From: Methanomassiliicoccales archaeon
GTDB taxonomy: Archaea; Thermoplasmatota; Thermoplasmata; Methanomassiliicoccales; UBA472
Reading direction: 5' to 3'
DNA length: 50,990 bases
Assembly: GCA_035527755.1 (NCBI GenBank)
Contig: DATKZX010000017.1
Span: 1 to 50,990 of the forward strand
Shown: positions 22,951-30,893 of the stretch, piece by piece
Layout of the letters: each line of letters begins with the position of its first letter
Numbering within the stretch: position 1 is the stretch's first letter
Made by a program: the position numbers and the translations under genes
Notes under the pieces: model-generated
What the model saw: only the letters and a program-made list of their open reading frames with translations
What the model was told of the DNA's origin: nothing
Database searches by the model: none

Positions 22951-24056
22951 CGGTACTGCCGGGAGACGGCATAGGTCCGGAAGTGGTGGCCGAGGGGATC
23001 AAGGTCCTCGACGTCCTGTCGGAGAACTATTCGGTAGAGTTCGATTACCAGGAGTTCGAGATCAATTCAGAACGTTATCTGCGAACCGGTGACCTGCTCA
23101 CCGCCAACGACGTGGAGCAGCTGAAAAAGTTCGATACCATCTTCCTGGGCGCCATCGGCGACGAACGGATCAAGCCCGGCGTGCTGGAGAAGGGCATACT
23201 GCTGGAGCTGCGTTTCACCTTCGATCAGTACATCAACCACCGCCCCGCCCCGCTGTGGAAGCCCTTCGGACGGTTGAAGCGGGACGTGGACTTCAATATC
23301 GACGTGTTCCGAGAGAACACCGAGGATTACTACATAGGCGCTGGTGGGCGGATATCCAACGGCAAAGGGGCCATCGACCTGCGTGTGAAGCGTCATCTCT
23401 ATGATCTGAAGGCCCGCCTGGAGGTCAACGCCGATGCTGCGGACGATTACGCCTTCGAGATAGGCATGATGTCCCGGCGCAACATCGATCGCTTCGCCGA
23501 CTTCGTGATCGACAACGTCAAGATGTTCGGCGAGAAGTACCTCACCGTAGTGGACAAGGCCAACGTCTGCAGCAACATCTACGGTCTGTGGAGGGAAGTG
23601 TGGACCGAGAAGTGCCGCAGGGCCGGAATCGAACTGGGCTTCATGTACGTGGACGCGATGTCCATGGCCCTGGTCAAGAACCCGGACAAGTTCCGGGTGA
23701 TCGCCACGCCGAACATGTTCGGCGACATCCTCACCGACATGCTGGCCGAAGTGACCGGAGGGTTGGGGCTTGCGCCAGGAGGCAACATCAACCCCCAGGG
23801 CATCTCCATGTTCGAGCCGGTGCACGGCTCCGCCCCCAAGTACCGGGGCATGGACCGCATCAATCCGATAGCCACCATACTGGCGACCAAGATGATGTTG
23901 GACAACCTGGGACGCAGGGACCTGGGACAGGTAATAAACGACGGGGTGCGCAACGTTCTCGACCAGGGAATATACACCCAGGACCTGGGCGGAACGGCGA
24001 AGACGCACGAGGTCGGTGACGCCGTGGTCGAGGCCATTCGCCGGTCGAAGAAGTAA
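22938..24056 (+). CDS. leuB: 3-isopropylmalate dehydrogenase
   Basis: LeuB oxidatively decarboxylates 3-isopropylmalate to 2-oxoisocaproate with NAD+. The 372-residue protein begins KIAVLPGDGIGPEV, has DVFRENTEDYYIG, VDKANVCSN, the metal-binding ATPNMFGDILTDM, and EPVHGSAPKYRG. These are the beta-decarboxylating dehydrogenase motifs. An AAGGAGG site lies within the leuD end, and the gene overlaps leuD by 13 nt, so translation is coupled. Operon position favours LeuB over the homoisocitrate enzyme AksF. A T-run at 24108-24113 follows. Confidence 0.93.
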   Translation: MFKIAVLPGDGIGPEVVAEGIKVLDVLSENYSVEFDYQEFEINSERYLRTGDLLTANDVEQLKKFDTIFLGAIGDERIKPGVLEKGILLELRFTFDQYINHRPAPLWKPFGRLKRDVDFNIDVFRENTEDYYIGAGGRISNGKGAIDLRVKRHLYDLKARLEVNADAADDYAFEIGMMSRRNIDRFADFVIDNVKMFGEKYLTVVDKANVCSNIYGLWREVWTEKCRRAGIELGFMYVDAMSMALVKNPDKFRVIATPNMFGDILTDMLAEVTGGLGLAPGGNINPQGISMFEPVHGSAPKYRGMDRINPIATILATKMMLDNLGRRDLGQVINDGVRNVLDQGIYTQDLGGTAKTHEVGDAVVEAIRRSKK

Positions 24057-24107
24057 CGACAGGAGGAGGTCCTCAGGTCCTCGTCGAAAAACCCCTTCCG
24101 GTATTCC

Positions 24108-24113
24108 TTTTTT
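24108..24113 (+). terminator. T-run after leuB
   Basis: Six T residues about 50 nt after the leuB stop end the leu operon. A weak hairpin is possible upstream (aggaggtcctcaggtcct), since GAGGTCCTC is self-complementary. The next gene has its own A/T-rich promoter region. Confidence 0.35.
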
Positions 24114-24210
24114 AGTCCTCGATCGAGACCTAGATAAAAATACCCCAATTATCAGATGGACGACGGTCGTTCAGTCATGTTAAATATCATCCATATATTT
24201 TCGGAGGGCC

Positions 24211-24951
24211 ATGACACTGACGAGGTCCGCCTATCTGACGGTAAGCGTGGCAGGGATGCTGCTGGTCGCCGGCCTGATAGGTTTCTGGATGGCGCCGGGA
24301 GAGGCCCAGGAAAGCGACGAGTATTTTCAGTATTCCACCTACGGGAGATTGGTCTCCGGGGGATATGACGGGTCGCTGACCATCAGCCAAATGATGGACC
24401 ACGGTGATTTCGGGATCGGCACCACCGAGGGTATCGCCGGTGAGATGATCATCTACGATGGAACGCCTTATCTGGCAGATACGGACCTGCGACCCGTGAA
24501 GATACCGGACCAGACGATCACGCCGTTCGCCATGGTCACATACTACGATGCCGATCGTTCATTCCTGATATCATCGGAGACCAACTATTCCGTTCTCCGG
24601 ACGATCTTGGATGGAGAGGTCCCGGTCCAAGGGCAGGTCTACGCCTTCATGATCGAGGCGCATTTCGAGTCGATAACTGTGCGCAGCATTCCCGCCCAGG
24701 TTCAACCATATCCGCCATTGGTCGATGTCATCGCCAACGAGACGGTGATGGAGTTCCACGACCTGAGCGGAGTGATGATCGGTTTCCGCATGCCTTCGGA
24801 CCTGGGTGAGGTGAACGTTCCCGGCTACCACTTCCACTTCCTCAGCGAGGACCTGACGGTAGGCGGCCACGTTCTGGAGTTCAGCTTCACGGAAGCCTCG
24901 GTCGGCATGGACCAGATGGAGACGATCAACGTGACGTTGCTCGCTCCCTAA
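24211..24951 (+). CDS. budA: Alpha-acetolactate decarboxylase with N-terminal export signal
   Basis: The enzyme decarboxylates alpha-acetolactate to acetoin. The family pattern is clear: FQYSTYGRLVSGGYDG, HGDFGIGTTEGIAGEM, TPFAMVTYYD, ITVRSIPAQ (catalytic Arg near 158), and the zinc site PGYHFHF...GGHVLEF (H207, H209, H220). Residues 1-9 plus a hydrophobic stretch to residue 28 and then APGEAQ look like a signal peptide or N-terminal anchor, so the enzyme should act outside the membrane. GGAGG is 3 nt before the ATG, and TATA-like boxes lie at 24133 and 24180. It follows the leucine operon. Its 3' end overlaps the opposing glycosyltransferase by 26 nt. Family members of bacilli are also secreted; a methanogen-like archaeon is an unusual host. 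Confidence 0.88.
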   Translation: MTLTRSAYLTVSVAGMLLVAGLIGFWMAPGEAQESDEYFQYSTYGRLVSGGYDGSLTISQMMDHGDFGIGTTEGIAGEMIIYDGTPYLADTDLRPVKIPDQTITPFAMVTYYDADRSFLISSETNYSVLRTILDGEVPVQGQVYAFMIEAHFESITVRSIPAQVQPYPPLVDVIANETVMEFHDLSGVMIGFRMPSDLGEVNVPGYHFHFLSEDLTVGGHVLEFSFTEASVGMDQMETINVTLLAP

Positions 24952-26008
24952 GGATATCAGAATAGGTCTTGGCGGTCCGCTTGGCCATCTCGTCCCAGGA
25001 GAACGCGTCCATTCTCCCCCGGGCCGCCTGGCCAAGCTCCTTCCTTTTTTTCTCATGGCCGCGCAGATCCTTCATGGCCATGGCCAAAGCGGCAGGGTCC
25101 CCGGGCGGAACCAATACTCCGGCGTCGCCCACCACCTCCGGCAGCCCTCCGGTGTTCGAGGCGATTACCGCCTTGCCGTAGGACATGGCCTCCGCCGCCA
25201 CCATGCCGTACGCCTCATGGATGGAAGGCACCACGAACATGCTGCAGCCGCTCATCATCCTGGCCTTCTCCTTCTCGCTCACGCGGCCTAGGAACTCCAC
25301 CCTGTCTCCCAGCCCAAGCTTGCCGGTCAGTCGTTCCAGGCGTTTGCGGTCCGGTCCGTCTCCGCAGATCTTCAGTTTTCCGTCGAACGTTCCCATGGCC
25401 TCAATGAGATGATCGAGGCCTTTCAAACGCACGATGCGACCTAGGGAAAGGACGTAGTCGCCGTCGTTCAAGCTGGCTTCCGGGATCTCCACCCCGTTAT
25501 AGATGGTGACCAGCTTGTCCTCGTCAAAACCCCGCGCCGCCACATCCCTGCGCATGTAATCGGATACGCATATCACCCTGGCGAACTTTGGAAGATGGCG
25601 CATGAAGAGGCGGTCGTTGATCTCGCTCATATAGTGGGTGAGCCCCACTCCCTCTCCCAAGGTATTGTGGCAGGTGTAGACCTTGGGTCCCTGGAAATTC
25701 AGCACGCCGCGCGTAAGTGAGGACGCCCAGCGGTAATGCAGGTCCACCAGGTCAGGCTTCAGTTCTCGAATGGCATCCCCGATCCCGGAGATGTGGGCGT
25801 ATGGGGGGTTGTAGATATTGACGAACCTGGTAGGCAGGCGAATGACGGTGTATCCGTCCATCTCCTCCCTTTCCTTCGTGTTCGGGAGCCGGCTGGTGAG
25901 AATGAAGACCTCATGCTCCTTTCCCAATCGGGAACAGATGTGATGCAGGCGATGCTCGATGCCCCCTATGAAAGGGTAGTGGAAGGCGTTGACCTGCACT
26001 ATTCGCAC
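24926..26008 (-). CDS. Glycosyltransferase, GT4 family
   Basis: The 360-residue GT-B enzyme begins MRIVQVNAFHYPFIGGIEHRLHHIC, typical of GT4. It has CVSDYMRRD and VTIYNGVE in the linker, LGRIVRLKGLDHLIEAM, and the donor-binding EAYGMVAAEAMSYGKAVIAS, whose two Glu form the E-x7-E motif. It probably transfers a nucleotide-sugar residue to a lipid or glycan acceptor on the cytoplasmic face. It lies 12 nt downstream of thrS on the same strand, so it is probably co-transcribed. Specific donor and acceptor are unknown. Confidence 0.9.
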   Translation of the reverse strand: MRIVQVNAFHYPFIGGIEHRLHHICSRLGKEHEVFILTSRLPNTKEREEMDGYTVIRLPTRFVNIYNPPYAHISGIGDAIRELKPDLVDLHYRWASSLTRGVLNFQGPKVYTCHNTLGEGVGLTHYMSEINDRLFMRHLPKFARVICVSDYMRRDVAARGFDEDKLVTIYNGVEIPEASLNDGDYVLSLGRIVRLKGLDHLIEAMGTFDGKLKICGDGPDRKRLERLTGKLGLGDRVEFLGRVSEKEKARMMSGCSMFVVPSIHEAYGMVAAEAMSYGKAVIASNTGGLPEVVGDAGVLVPPGDPAALAMAMKDLRGHEKKRKELGQAARGRMDAFSWDEMAKRTAKTYSDILRERATSR

Positions 26009-26020
26009 ATTACCCTCCTC

Positions 26021-27856
26021 TCACATATCGATCTGCCGGCTCATCTCCCTCGGCATGTACATGGGCCGGAACGGCATGTCGCCGATCTCCGACCTTACAC
26101 GCTCGATGAGCTGGTCCAGGGTCATTTCCACGTTCTTGTTCTGCGCCCGGTCGTAGACCATCAGCGCATCGGAGGCCACCTCCTTGTCGCCTATGACGAC
26201 CGCGTAGGCCACCCAATCCTGTTTGGCCGCCCGGACCTTCTTGCCCACGGTCTCGGAGCGATCGTCCAGGCCCACGCGGATCTGGGCCTTCTGTACCTTG
26301 TCGGCCATCTCCCTGGCCTTGTCCAGGTGGCTCTCGGAAACGTTCATGAAGCGTACCTGTTCCGGTATCACCCAGGTGGGCAGCGTGCCTAGTTTTCCCT
26401 GGGTCTCCATTCCCACCGCGGTGTCGAAGAGCATGTAGAGGTAACGTTCGATGGTCCCGATGACCGCGGTGTGCAGTATGATCGGGTAGATCTTCTTCCC
26501 TTCCTCATCGGTGTAGGTGATGCCGAAGCGCTGGGCGTTCCCCACGTCGATCTGCACTGTGCCTATCTCGCGGGCGCGTTTCAGATCGTCCAGGATGTGA
26601 TACTCGATATTGACCGTCCAGTAATAGTTGATGCCTTCGGGATAGAAGTGCAATAACGCCGGTCTGTCGTGCTTCCGCACGATGTCCATGAGCATTTCCT
26701 TGTGCTGAATGTAGGCGTTCCAAGAGGAGAAGTTGACCAACATCTCGTAATCGCGACCCAGGTCGTTCGCCTCCTTGTAGATGCGCTCGTCCAGGCGGCT
26801 GAACCAGTCCTCCGATTCGGGGATGTCGGTGCACACCACGTGCAGGTCCGGCATGTTCATGCGCCGGGTACGGAAGCACAGCATGGTCTCCCCGGACTGT
26901 TCCAAGCGATATGAATCGGCCACTTCGAACGCGCCGAACGGAAGCACCTTGTAGCTGATGTTCCAGAGGCGCATCATGGCGAACTGCTGGTGACAGGCGG
27001 CGTATCTCAAGACGAAGTCGCGCTTCTCTCCCTTGATGACGTACAGCCTATCGCCGAACAACTTGGCGTGCTCGGCCACCGGTCCCTCGTCCATGCTGAA
27101 CATGTTGGTCCCTCGGACGGTGTAGACCGGCAATGACATGGAATTGACGATGCGGGAGGAGTAATCGGCCACCAGGTCGAACATGAGGGCGCCCTTGGGC
27201 GAGAAGGCCATGTGTCCGGCGTCGCTCATGCTCTCCCAGTTGATGCCGAACTTCTTGCAGAGGCGGGTGTACTTGACCTCCCCGGTTGAAGGCCAGTCCT
27301 TCTTAAGGGCTTCCTTGTTCATCATGATGCGGAAGCACTCGCTGCCGCCATCAAAGTCCAACGGGGCGATCTCGGTGCCGTCGGGCATCAGCACGAGGAA
27401 GCGCTCCTCGCCCTTTGGTGCCTCCGGCTCCTCCTCTCCCTCGATCTCTCGGGACAGTTCCGAAAGGGGATGCCCCTTGCAGCTGATCTTGAACGCCTTG
27501 TACCAGCCGAACGGAGCGCGGTGAACGGACCAACCGGCGCCAGAGATGATGACCTCCATATCCCGTAGCATACGCTTACCGGTGGCCGCATCGGAAAGGT
27601 CCGGGCTCAGGTGGGCGTAGGGGTAGAGCATGATGCGCTCCGCTCCCACCTTCTCCGCGGTCTCCATGATGTCGCGGGACGCCTGGGAGGCGACAGCCTC
27701 CACCCGGTCCTGGTCCTTCTTCTCCACGGTGATGAAGGCTACCAGAACCTCTTCCATCCTGCCAGTCTTGTCCTGGTCGTCGATGGTTTCCGCCACCGGG
27801 GTGGGTTTTTTAACCTCGAACTCCATGAAATCGGCGTGTATGTAGAGGGTCCTCAT
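26021..27856 (-). CDS. thrS: Threonyl-tRNA synthetase, archaeal type
   Basis: The 611-residue enzyme charges tRNA-Thr. The first 140 residues (MRTLYIHADFMEFEV, then APFGWYKAFKIS) are the archaeal D-aminoacyl-tRNA-deacylase-like editing domain, which replaces the bacterial TGS/N2 domains. Class II motifs follow, including VRGTNMFSMDEG, LRYAACHQQFAMMRLW with the zinc Cys, CFRTRRMNMPDLH, and PIILHTAVIGTIERYLY. The C-terminal anticodon-binding domain starts near residue 515. ATG 27856 begins the editing domain; upstream codons lack family similarity. The TATA box is at 27894-27901. A tRNA-Thr gene occurs at 48.8 kb in the same window. Confidence 0.95.
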   Translation of the reverse strand: MRTLYIHADFMEFEVKKPTPVAETIDDQDKTGRMEEVLVAFITVEKKDQDRVEAVASQASRDIMETAEKVGAERIMLYPYAHLSPDLSDAATGKRMLRDMEVIISGAGWSVHRAPFGWYKAFKISCKGHPLSELSREIEGEEEPEAPKGEERFLVLMPDGTEIAPLDFDGGSECFRIMMNKEALKKDWPSTGEVKYTRLCKKFGINWESMSDAGHMAFSPKGALMFDLVADYSSRIVNSMSLPVYTVRGTNMFSMDEGPVAEHAKLFGDRLYVIKGEKRDFVLRYAACHQQFAMMRLWNISYKVLPFGAFEVADSYRLEQSGETMLCFRTRRMNMPDLHVVCTDIPESEDWFSRLDERIYKEANDLGRDYEMLVNFSSWNAYIQHKEMLMDIVRKHDRPALLHFYPEGINYYWTVNIEYHILDDLKRAREIGTVQIDVGNAQRFGITYTDEEGKKIYPIILHTAVIGTIERYLYMLFDTAVGMETQGKLGTLPTWVIPEQVRFMNVSESHLDKAREMADKVQKAQIRVGLDDRSETVGKKVRAAKQDWVAYAVVIGDKEVASDALMVYDRAQNKNVEMTLDQLIERVRSEIGDMPFRPMYMPREMSRQIDM

Positions 27857-27893
27857 CTTATCGCCTGATAGGGTATTTTCTGTAATGGTCCAC

Positions 27894-27902
27894 GTATATA
27901 AA
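27894..27902 (-). promoter_or_regulatory. TATA box of thrS
   Basis: The minus-strand tttatatac is 38-46 nt before the thrS ATG at 27856. It gives a short leader of about 14 nt containing AGGCGATAAG. Confidence 0.5.
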
Positions 27903-27999
27903 TAAACGATTCCAGCGTCATGGATAGCTATAGCACGGATGGGTAGTATCCTGGTGGTAAGCAAGGTTTAAATTCAAGAAAACGTTTTGCCTGAATCGC

Positions 28000-28893
28000 A
28001 TGGTTATGAGGTTCGATAGGCTGTCCAAGGATGTCGCGGGAGCCGTGAACGTCCTGCTCATTGTTCTGATCGGGGTGCTGATGGTCAGTGCCAGCACTGT
28101 GGTCATCGTATTGTATCAGGGAGGTCAGTCCGAGGGATCCAGCAGTGATCTGGTAACCGTAGGTCAGACCATCCAGGTCGATTACATCGGCAAATTGACC
28201 GACGGCAGGGTCTTCGATACCTCCAATTATTCCATCGCGATCAATGACGCCGCGTACCCAAAGACGCTCTCCTTCACCCTGCGTGACCAAACATCCTACA
28301 CCCAATTGAGCTTCGAGGTCGGTGGCGGTCAGCTGATCGCCGGGTTCGATTCGGCGGTGGTGGGGATGCGCATTGGTGAGACCAAGGCCGTCACTCTAAC
28401 ATCCGATGAGGCCTACGGTCCGATGGACCTGGCCAAGCTGGTGACCTTCGATCTCACCGAGACCGTGCCGCTCCTGGAGACGTTCACCTCCGCTCAGTTC
28501 ACCGCTGAATACGGTGTCGGTCCAGTAGCTGGATTGACAGTGACCGACCCCTCCTGGGACTGGCCCGTGACCGTGTTGGAGTACAACACGCAGTCTGACC
28601 GCGTGGTCGTCAAGAACACCCCGACGGTCGACACCGAGTACCACATCAACGGCGACAGCACCACCGGATGGGACGTGCTGGTTACCGATATCGACAGCAC
28701 CTCTGACCTGATCACACTGGAGCACCAGCTGGTAGACGCTGACAGCGATTATATCATGGGTGTGGACGGCACCGGGACCTTTTTCATAACCCAGGTGGAC
28801 GTGGAGAACGGCACTGCGGTGAAGAACTACAACAGTGAGCTGCTGGGAAAGAGCCTGGTGTTCATCATAACCATCTTTGCCATATTGGAATAG
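28000..28893 (+). CDS. Membrane-anchored FKBP-type peptidyl-prolyl isomerase
   Basis: The 297-residue protein has a hydrophobic segment at residues 14-40 (AVNVLLIVLIGVLMV), then a Ser-rich linker and an FKBP domain: VGQTIQVDYIGKLTDGRVFDTS, LSFEVGGGQLIAGFDSAVVGMRIGETKAVTL, EAYGPMD. An insert and a C-terminal strand (NSELLGKSLVFIITI) match the SlyD-like archaeal FKBPs with an insert-in-flap domain. It probably assists folding of secreted or surface proteins. A TATA-like gtttaaatt at 27966-27974 is about 30 nt before the ATG. ATG 28006 is an alternative start. It ends in TAG; T-rich sequence at 28931-28935 follows. Confidence 0.88.
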   Translation: MVMRFDRLSKDVAGAVNVLLIVLIGVLMVSASTVVIVLYQGGQSEGSSSDLVTVGQTIQVDYIGKLTDGRVFDTSNYSIAINDAAYPKTLSFTLRDQTSYTQLSFEVGGGQLIAGFDSAVVGMRIGETKAVTLTSDEAYGPMDLAKLVTFDLTETVPLLETFTSAQFTAEYGVGPVAGLTVTDPSWDWPVTVLEYNTQSDRVVVKNTPTVDTEYHINGDSTTGWDVLVTDIDSTSDLITLEHQLVDADSDYIMGVDGTGTFFITQVDVENGTAVKNYNSELLGKSLVFIITIFAILE

Positions 28894-28930
28894 GGCAGCA
28901 TCAACGGCGGTCCGCCCGCCATACTTTCTC

Positions 28931-28935
28931 TTTTT
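28931..28935 (+). terminator. T-run after the FKBP gene
   Basis: The FKBP stop is followed by GGCGGTCCGCCCGCC (possible short stem) and then ctttctcttttta, a T-rich element in the gap of about 190 nt before the convergent DedA-like gene. Confidence 0.3.
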
Positions 28936-29079
28936 ATACGGTCCATCGACCCTTTGATGAGGTCGTCATGGCCTAGCTTCCGTCAGGCCCCGGTCTCGAC
29001 AAAGGAATGATGGCATTGGAGATCATGGGCGGCCGATACCGATCGTCTACGGGCGGTCAAGCCGTGAAAGGCATCCACT

Positions 29080-29691
29080 TCAAGGCAACGGACACTGTCC
29101 GCCCTCTCGGCTTGCCTTGCGCTTGCGGTAGGTGGACACGATCAAGCTCAGCGCCAGGATGGCCCCTACCATCACCAAGGTGATGTCCGCGGCCGTGCCG
29201 TTCTCAAAGTAAACGAACAACCAACTGCTGGCCGCCAATATCAGCCCGTACTTGATGGTCCCGCCCAGAACCTGATAGAAAATGGAGCGTTTGTACGACC
29301 AATTGCATATGGCCACGAACGCTCCGGTGAAAGGCAGGATGGGTGCGATGCGGTTCCACAGGATCATGCGTTCGTCGGGGCATACCAGGAAGCAGCGGTA
29401 ACGCTCCACGGCGTTGGCTATCTTGACCGGTACCCTCACCCGGCGGACGATCAGGTACAGCGTGGTCAATCCCAATACCTCGGCCACGGCGATGGTCAAT
29501 ATGAAAAGGGTCCACAGGACCAGGCTCGGGACCGTCCCATATCCGGCCATGAAGAAGAGCACCACGAAGAGCTCGGGAACGGTCGGGAACACGATGGCGT
29601 CCACGTAGAAAAGTATGAACACGCAGGCTATCCAACCTGCCAGTCCCAGCGGTGAGAAGAATCCGTAGAAGGTCTCACCGATGTCAAACAT
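29080..29691 (-). CDS. DedA/SNARE-associated-like membrane protein
   Basis: The 203-residue protein has five or six hydrophobic segments. The pattern GLAGWIACVFILFYVDAIVFPTVPELFVVLFFMAG, the segment NRIAPILPFTGAFVAICNWSYKRSIFYQVLGGTIKYG, and a basic C-terminus (TYRKRKASR) resemble the VTT/DedA family, in which a conserved Gly-rich reentrant loop and a Pro-containing helix handle lipid carriers. Membership is a pattern judgement. It may take part in lipid-carrier or glycan export together with the upstream glycosyltransferase, which ends 23 nt away on the same strand. Confidence 0.7.
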   Translation of the reverse strand: MFDIGETFYGFFSPLGLAGWIACVFILFYVDAIVFPTVPELFVVLFFMAGYGTVPSLVLWTLFILTIAVAEVLGLTTLYLIVRRVRVPVKIANAVERYRCFLVCPDERMILWNRIAPILPFTGAFVAICNWSYKRSIFYQVLGGTIKYGLILAASSWLFVYFENGTAADITLVMVGAILALSLIVSTYRKRKASREGGQCPLP

Positions 29692-29713
29692 TCTTTCTTG
29701 TACGCTCAGACGA

Positions 29714-30871
29714 TTAAAAAACCTTTCCGCTAACCCTTCCCGCCTTGGACTCGATGGCGTATTCGTATACGTCCAGCAGACGGGTGGCCCACTGCCCTGC
29801 GGAGTACTCGCTGGCCCTGGCCAAGGCGGCGTTCCGGTATTTCTCCGGCTCTTTTAGCAGTTTCATGGTGGCATGCGACCAGCTCTCCGGGGTCTCTTCG
29901 AACAGGAAGCCGTTCTCCCCGTCCTTGATGATCTCCGCCACCGCCCGGTAGCGAATGCCGGAGGCCGGTTTGCCGATGGCCATAGCCTCCAGGATGACCA
30001 GTCCCTGGGTCTCGAACTTGGAGGCCAGGGTGATCACGTCGCAGGCGGCGTAGTACTGAGGCAGCTCGCTGTCTGGCACGAATCCGGTGAAAATGACGTT
30101 CGATTCAACACCCAGGTCAACGGCCAGCTTCTGCACGTGCTTTTTGGCCGGTCCCTCTCCCACCAGCAGCAACCGGGCGTCCGGCTCCTGCTCGATGAGC
30201 CGGGCGAAGCCCCTCAGCACCAGGTCGATGTTCTTCTCCCAGGCGATCCGGCCCAAGTGCAATATGACCTTCTTGTCCTCCAGCCCGTACCTCCTGCGGA
30301 TGGCGCTGCCGTCGACGTCCTTGTGGAACCGGTCCGCGTCCACTCCGGTGGGGATGACCTCGAACCGTTTGATACGGGGGGCGTAGTGAACGATCTCGCT
30401 CTTGATGGCATAGGTGGGGGCGATGACCACCTCCGAGTGTTGGAGCAGGGAACGCAGATAGGTCCACATGCCTAGATGGATCACCCATTCCGGAAAGGGG
30501 GTGAAATTGTAGAACTTGGCCGCCTCGGTGACCATGGTGTGGAAGGTTAATACCACTGGTTTCTTCAGGGCCCGACCGGCCAGCATGCTTCGCAACCCTT
30601 GGAACAGAAGTCCATGGGTGTGTATCACATCCACATCCAGCCCGGCCAGTATCTCGCATTTGTTGGTGGGGAAGATGGGAATTCGGTAACCGGAATATTT
30701 GTTGAAGCCGATCGACCTGAAGTAGTAGACGCCCTCCTCCTCGTCCTCGCCCTTGGCCGGTTTGGGGGCGAAGATGTACACAGTGTGCCCTAGCCTCTCC
30801 AGCTCCCTCTTGGTCAACAACAGGGAGGTGACCACCCCATCTCTGGAGGGTAGATACGAATCTGTGAACAT
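29714..30871 (-). CDS. Glycosyltransferase, GT4 family
   Basis: A GT-B enzyme of at least 385 residues, starting FTDSYLPSRDGVVTSLLLTKREL. It carries THGLLFQGLRSMLAGR, LTFHTMVTE, GVDADRFHK, LHLGRIAWEKNIDLVLRGF, and the donor-binding SKFETQGLVILEAMAIGKP. This resembles the mannosyl/glucosyltransferases that act on phosphatidyl-myo-inositol or diglycerides. An in-frame CTG at 30883 would extend the protein to read xKIAMFTDSYLP, the normal family start, with GAGGT 7 nt before it; the ATG at 30871 lacks a site. It follows thiDN on the same strand and precedes the DedA-like gene. Confidence 0.88.
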   Translation of the reverse strand: MFTDSYLPSRDGVVTSLLLTKRELERLGHTVYIFAPKPAKGEDEEEGVYYFRSIGFNKYSGYRIPIFPTNKCEILAGLDVDVIHTHGLLFQGLRSMLAGRALKKPVVLTFHTMVTEAAKFYNFTPFPEWVIHLGMWTYLRSLLQHSEVVIAPTYAIKSEIVHYAPRIKRFEVIPTGVDADRFHKDVDGSAIRRRYGLEDKKVILHLGRIAWEKNIDLVLRGFARLIEQEPDARLLLVGEGPAKKHVQKLAVDLGVESNVIFTGFVPDSELPQYYAACDVITLASKFETQGLVILEAMAIGKPASGIRYRAVAEIIKDGENGFLFEETPESWSHATMKLLKEPEKYRNAALARASEYSAGQWATRLLDVYEYAIESKAGRVSGKVF

Positions 30872-30893
30872 GGCTATCTTCAGGGTAACAACC

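Noticed and set aside
23067-24008. 313-codon minus-strand open frame opposite leuB
   Set aside because: Antisense shadow of LeuB. Composition is rich in His and Val with no domain.
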